A stretch of DNA of 16,265 nt, taken from contig JAEWHN010000326.1 of assembly GCA_023387775.1 (NCBI GenBank), positions 1-16,265 on the forward strand. The letters run 5' to 3'. The translations under genes were made by a program, and so were the position numbers. Source of the stretch: Pseudomonadota bacterium. GTDB lineage: Bacteria > Pseudomonadota > Alphaproteobacteria > Rhizobiales > Rhizobiaceae. The notes beneath the pieces are model-generated. The model was given only the letters and a program-made list of their open reading frames with translations, did no database searches and was not told where the DNA came from. Of this stretch, positions 13,496 to 16,265 are shown in pieces (the stretch's first letter is position 1; every line of letters starts with the position of its first letter).

Positions 13496-15908
13496 GTTTG
13501 TGGGGGGCGCGGTGACACCAGCGCGAAAGACAACACGCTTGGCACGCCTTTACGGCGCGACGGCGCTTGCCTGCCTTTTTGCCTGCGCATTGCCCCTCGC
13601 CCCGGTTCATGCCCAGGAGATCGGCGCCCTTGCGCCCAAGGTCCCAGCCGGCTCGCAGATGCTGCTGGAGGCGGACACGCTGGTCTACGACCACGACGCA
13701 AACACCGTCACCGCCGTCGGCGGAGTGCGTATCGACTATGGCGGCAACCGCCTCGTCGCGCAGCGCGTGGCCTATGACCGCAAGACCTCGCGACTGATCG
13801 CCAGCGGAAACGTCGAGATTGTCGACAGCAACGGCACCAAGATCTTTTCCGACGAAATCGACGTCACCGACGATTTTGCCAACGGCTTCGTGAACGCTCT
13901 GCGCGTCGAGACCGCAGACAAGACCTACTTTGCGGCGGAAAGCGCCGACCGCAGGGGCGGCGTTCTGACGACGTTCAACAACGGCGTCTACACTGCCTGC
14001 GCGCCTTGCGAGGAACAGCCGGACAAGGCGCCCATCTGGCGCATCAAGGCGCAGAAGATCATCTGGAACGGCAAGGCCAAGACGGTGCGCTTCGAGCAGT
14101 CGCGCTTCGAGTTCTTCGGCTTCCCCATCGCCTACCTGCCAAGCTTCGAGATCGCGGACCCGACGGTCAAGCGCAAGAGCGGTTTTCTGCTGCCCAGCCT
14201 GAAGACCAAGTCCGAACTCGGCTTCGGCGTTGCAGTGCCTTACTACTTTGCCCTGTCGCCCACCTATGACCTGACGGTTACCGGCACTGGTCTCACCAAG
14301 CAGGGATTTCTTGGCGAAGCCGAATGGCGCCAGCGCTTCAACTCGGGCGAATACAGCCTCAAGATCGCGGGCATCCGCCAGAACGATCCGGAAGCATTTG
14401 TTCAGCCGAATGGGCGCCACGGCATCAATTCCGGTCCCAAGGACGACCCCAACCATTTCCGCGGCATGGTCGGCAGCAAGGGCAGGTTCGACCTCAATCC
14501 GCGCTGGGTGCTCGGCTGGGACATCCTGGCCCAGACCGATCAGAACTTCGCCTACACCTACCAGATCGACGGCTACAGCAACTACATCTACCAGTCGCAG
14601 ATCTATCTGACCGGCCTGCACGACCGGAATTTCTTCGACCTGCGCGCGATGCGCTTCCAGGTTCAGGATGACAATCTGAGCGACGAACGCCGCGACAAGG
14701 AACCCTGGGTTCTTCCGCTGCTGGACTACGCCTTCATTCCCGACGAGCCCGTTTTCGGGGGCGAACTGGAACTTGGCGTGAACCTGCGCTCGGTAAGCCG
14801 TTCGCATCTCGACTACAGGCCGGAAGTGCCGGCTGTCCGCGGCATCGACGGCATCTCGACCCGGCTGACGACGGAAGCGGAGTGGAAGCGCTCCTTCATC
14901 ACCGAGGGCGGCCTGATGGTCACGCCGCTGCTGGGGTTCCAGGCCGACACCACCTCGGTCAGCCAGACGGCCGACTCGATCGATGCCATCAACAACATGG
15001 CTGCCCATTTGCCGACGCCGGTCGCGACCGATGTGCGCTCGGCGTACTATCGCGCCATGGCAACCGCCGGGTTGGAACTGCGCTGGCCCGTGCTGTTCTC
15101 CTTCACCAGCGGCTCGCATGTTCTCGAGCCGATGGCGCAAGTGTTCGCCCGGCCGAATGAACCCTATGCCGCGCGGTTGGGCATCCCCAACGAAGATGCG
15201 CAAAGCTTCGTCTTCGATGCCACCACGCTGTTCGACCGCGACAAGTTCTCCGGCTACGACCGCATCGAGGGCGGCACGCGCGCCAATGTCGGCCTGCGCT
15301 ATTCTGGTTCCTTCGAGAACGGGTGGACGTCGAACGCGCTGTTCGGCCAGTCTTACCAACTGGCGGGAAGAAATTCCTTCGCCTCGCCCGACCTGGTCAA
15401 TGCCGGCGCATTTTCCGGCCTGGAAACCGATACGTCGGATTTTGTCGGCCTCGTCGGATTTGGTACCCCGCTGGGCTTCTCGGCTTCCGCCAGCGCGCGA
15501 CTGGATGAGCACACGCTGGAGGTCAGGCGCGCTGAGCTGAAGGCCGGCTACAACTCCAGTCCGCTCTCGGTCACGGCGCAATATTCATTCATCCAGGCCC
15601 AGCCGCTCTACGGCTTCCCGTATGACCGCAAGGAGATGACCCTGGGCGCGTCTTCCCGCTTCCACGAGAACTGGCGCGCCTTCGGTTCCGGCACCTATGA
15701 CTTCCAGTCCGGCGTGGTTACGCGGGATTCGGTCGGCTTCGCCTATGACGATGAGTGCTTCTCCTACACCGTGACGATGACGACGAAGCGTGACGCGAAC
15801 CCTAATTCGGAGAGGCGGGAAAGGGACGTGCGGACCTTCGGGTTCAATATCTCGTTCCGCACGCTCGGGGATTTCGGCACGAACTCGACCCAGCTGTTCT
15901 CGCAGTGA
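13488..15908 (+). CDS. lptD: LPS-assembly protein LptD
   Basis: LptD is the outer-membrane beta-barrel that, with LptE inside, inserts LPS into the outer leaflet. The frame from ATG 13488 gives 806 residues (E. coli 784). A signal peptide ends at PVHA near residue 42. An LptA-like beta-jellyroll domain follows (about 58-165, LLEADTLVYDHDANTVTAVGGV and LIASGNVEIVDSNG), then a long barrel domain (about 210-806). Cysteines 171 and 174 (YTACAPCE) lie between the domains, and a single Cys757 (DDECFSYTV) lies near the C-terminus, so one interdomain disulfide is expected in place of the two in E. coli. The start is uncertain: GGGAGG touches the ATG directly, so GTG at 13500 or 13512 could be used instead; both keep the signal peptide. 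It sits in the usual lptFG-lptD-surA order. Confidence 0.95.
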   Translation: MVKFVGGAVTPARKTTRLARLYGATALACLFACALPLAPVHAQEIGALAPKVPAGSQMLLEADTLVYDHDANTVTAVGGVRIDYGGNRLVAQRVAYDRKTSRLIASGNVEIVDSNGTKIFSDEIDVTDDFANGFVNALRVETADKTYFAAESADRRGGVLTTFNNGVYTACAPCEEQPDKAPIWRIKAQKIIWNGKAKTVRFEQSRFEFFGFPIAYLPSFEIADPTVKRKSGFLLPSLKTKSELGFGVAVPYYFALSPTYDLTVTGTGLTKQGFLGEAEWRQRFNSGEYSLKIAGIRQNDPEAFVQPNGRHGINSGPKDDPNHFRGMVGSKGRFDLNPRWVLGWDILAQTDQNFAYTYQIDGYSNYIYQSQIYLTGLHDRNFFDLRAMRFQVQDDNLSDERRDKEPWVLPLLDYAFIPDEPVFGGELELGVNLRSVSRSHLDYRPEVPAVRGIDGISTRLTTEAEWKRSFITEGGLMVTPLLGFQADTTSVSQTADSIDAINNMAAHLPTPVATDVRSAYYRAMATAGLELRWPVLFSFTSGSHVLEPMAQVFARPNEPYAARLGIPNEDAQSFVFDATTLFDRDKFSGYDRIEGGTRANVGLRYSGSFENGWTSNALFGQSYQLAGRNSFASPDLVNAGAFSGLETDTSDFVGLVGFGTPLGFSASASARLDEHTLEVRRAELKAGYNSSPLSVTAQYSFIQAQPLYGFPYDRKEMTLGASSRFHENWRAFGSGTYDFQSGVVTRDSVGFAYDDECFSYTVTMTTKRDANPNSERRERDVRTFGFNISFRTLGDFGTNSTQLFSQ

Positions 15909-15994
15909 CGGGCGCCGTGGCAGCATTCGGTCATCCTTTCGCCGTATAGGGTCTGCAACCAAAACCATGTCTGTTCAGCAGGAAAATCGACGTC

Positions 15995-15999
15995 AGGAA
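15995..15999 (+). promoter_or_regulatory. Ribosome binding site deciding the surA start
   Basis: AGGAA nine bases before the ATG at 16009. The in-frame ATG at 15967 has no comparable site and would add a polar stretch before the signal peptide, so the downstream start is preferred. Confidence 0.5.
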
Positions 16000-16008
16000 T
16001 CGAACGGT

Positions 16009-16265
16009 ATGGCTTTGATCAGAAAATACCTCCTTTCGACGAGTTTTGCGGTGTTGGTTGCCGTGGCGTCGGCATCCGTGATGACGACCGGGCAGCCCGC
16101 CGCAGCCAGCGAGATCAAGTATCTCGTCAACAACGCGCCGATCACCAGCTACGACATTCAGCGCCGCGCCGCCTTCCTCAGGTTGCAGAACCGCAACGGC
16201 AACCTGAACAAGCTCGCAGCCGACGAGATGATCGAACAGTCGCTGCGCACGGCCGAAACCCGGCG
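16009..16265 (+). CDS. surA: SurA-like periplasmic chaperone / peptidyl-prolyl isomerase, N-terminal part
   Basis: SurA escorts unfolded outer-membrane proteins, including LptD, across the periplasm. Only the first 85 codons are in the window; the reading frame continues past the right edge. A signal peptide is visible (MALIRKYLLSTSFAVLVAVA, cut after PAAA near residue 34), followed by SEIKYLVNNAPITSYDIQRRAAFL, which matches the SurA N-terminal domain opening (VNxxxITxxDIxxR), and ADEMIEQSLR, which matches its first helices. The parvulin domain would lie beyond the window, so isomerase activity cannot be judged. An alternative in-frame ATG lies at 15967. The gene follows lptD by 100 bases on the same strand, the order seen in many proteobacteria (lptD-surA-pdxA-rsmA). 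Confidence 0.88.
   Translation, partial: MALIRKYLLSTSFAVLVAVASASVMTTGQPAAASEIKYLVNNAPITSYDIQRRAAFLRLQNRNGNLNKLAADEMIEQSLRTAETR

Noticed and set aside
13383..15581. A 732-codon minus-strand open frame opposite lptD
   Set aside because: It is antisense to a clear LptD with signal peptide and barrel, and has low-complexity composition and no domain.

Overview
The window is about 16.3 kb of GC-rich, gene-dense chromosomal DNA. It most likely comes from an alphaproteobacterium of the Hyphomicrobiales (rhizobial group), and a Mesorhizobium/Phyllobacteriaceae-like host is my best guess. The reasons are the Omp25/31-type beta-barrel protein, the RlmJ and PepA sequence style, the gene order pepA / lptF-lptG-lptD-surA, and the pgsA-moaD-moaE coupling. 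The assignment rests on family recognition, not on a search. I see no insertion sequence, phage gene, CRISPR array, tRNA or rRNA.

Left block (1-4761, minus strand). Read in transcription order, a PTR1/FolM-like short-chain reductase overlaps uvrC (nucleotide excision repair) by an ATGA. After a 67-nt gap come pgsA (phosphatidylglycerophosphate synthase), moaD and moaE (molybdopterin synthase), each overlapping the next. A separate secreted YbaY/YscW-like protein follows and runs off the left edge. The reductase is preceded by a leader with three consecutive inverted repeats.

Centre (5164-9264). A plus-strand outer-membrane beta-barrel gene has a hairpin just before its ribosome binding site and a strong terminator after it. 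It converges on a minus-strand series: a membrane-anchored unknown overlapping rlmJ (23S rRNA methyltransferase), then a four-cysteine secreted unknown next to a secreted RNase T2. holC (DNA polymerase III chi) lies upstream of these.

Right block (9343-16265). pepA (leucyl aminopeptidase, minus, followed by a candidate terminator and then holC) diverges from a plus-strand envelope-assembly cluster. LptF and LptG are the membrane half of the LPS extraction ABC transporter. LptD is the outer-membrane LPS translocon. The N-terminus of the periplasmic chaperone SurA, which in other bacteria helps outer-membrane proteins including LptD to fold, is cut by the right edge.

Most of the window is ordinary housekeeping. 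I found no convincing new multi-gene system. The points most worth a second look are the PTR1-type Asp-Tyr-Lys reductase coupled to uvrC with its structured leader, the RNase T2 with Gln in place of the usual active-site Glu beside a four-cysteine secreted unknown, and the long acidic N-terminal extension of UvrC.
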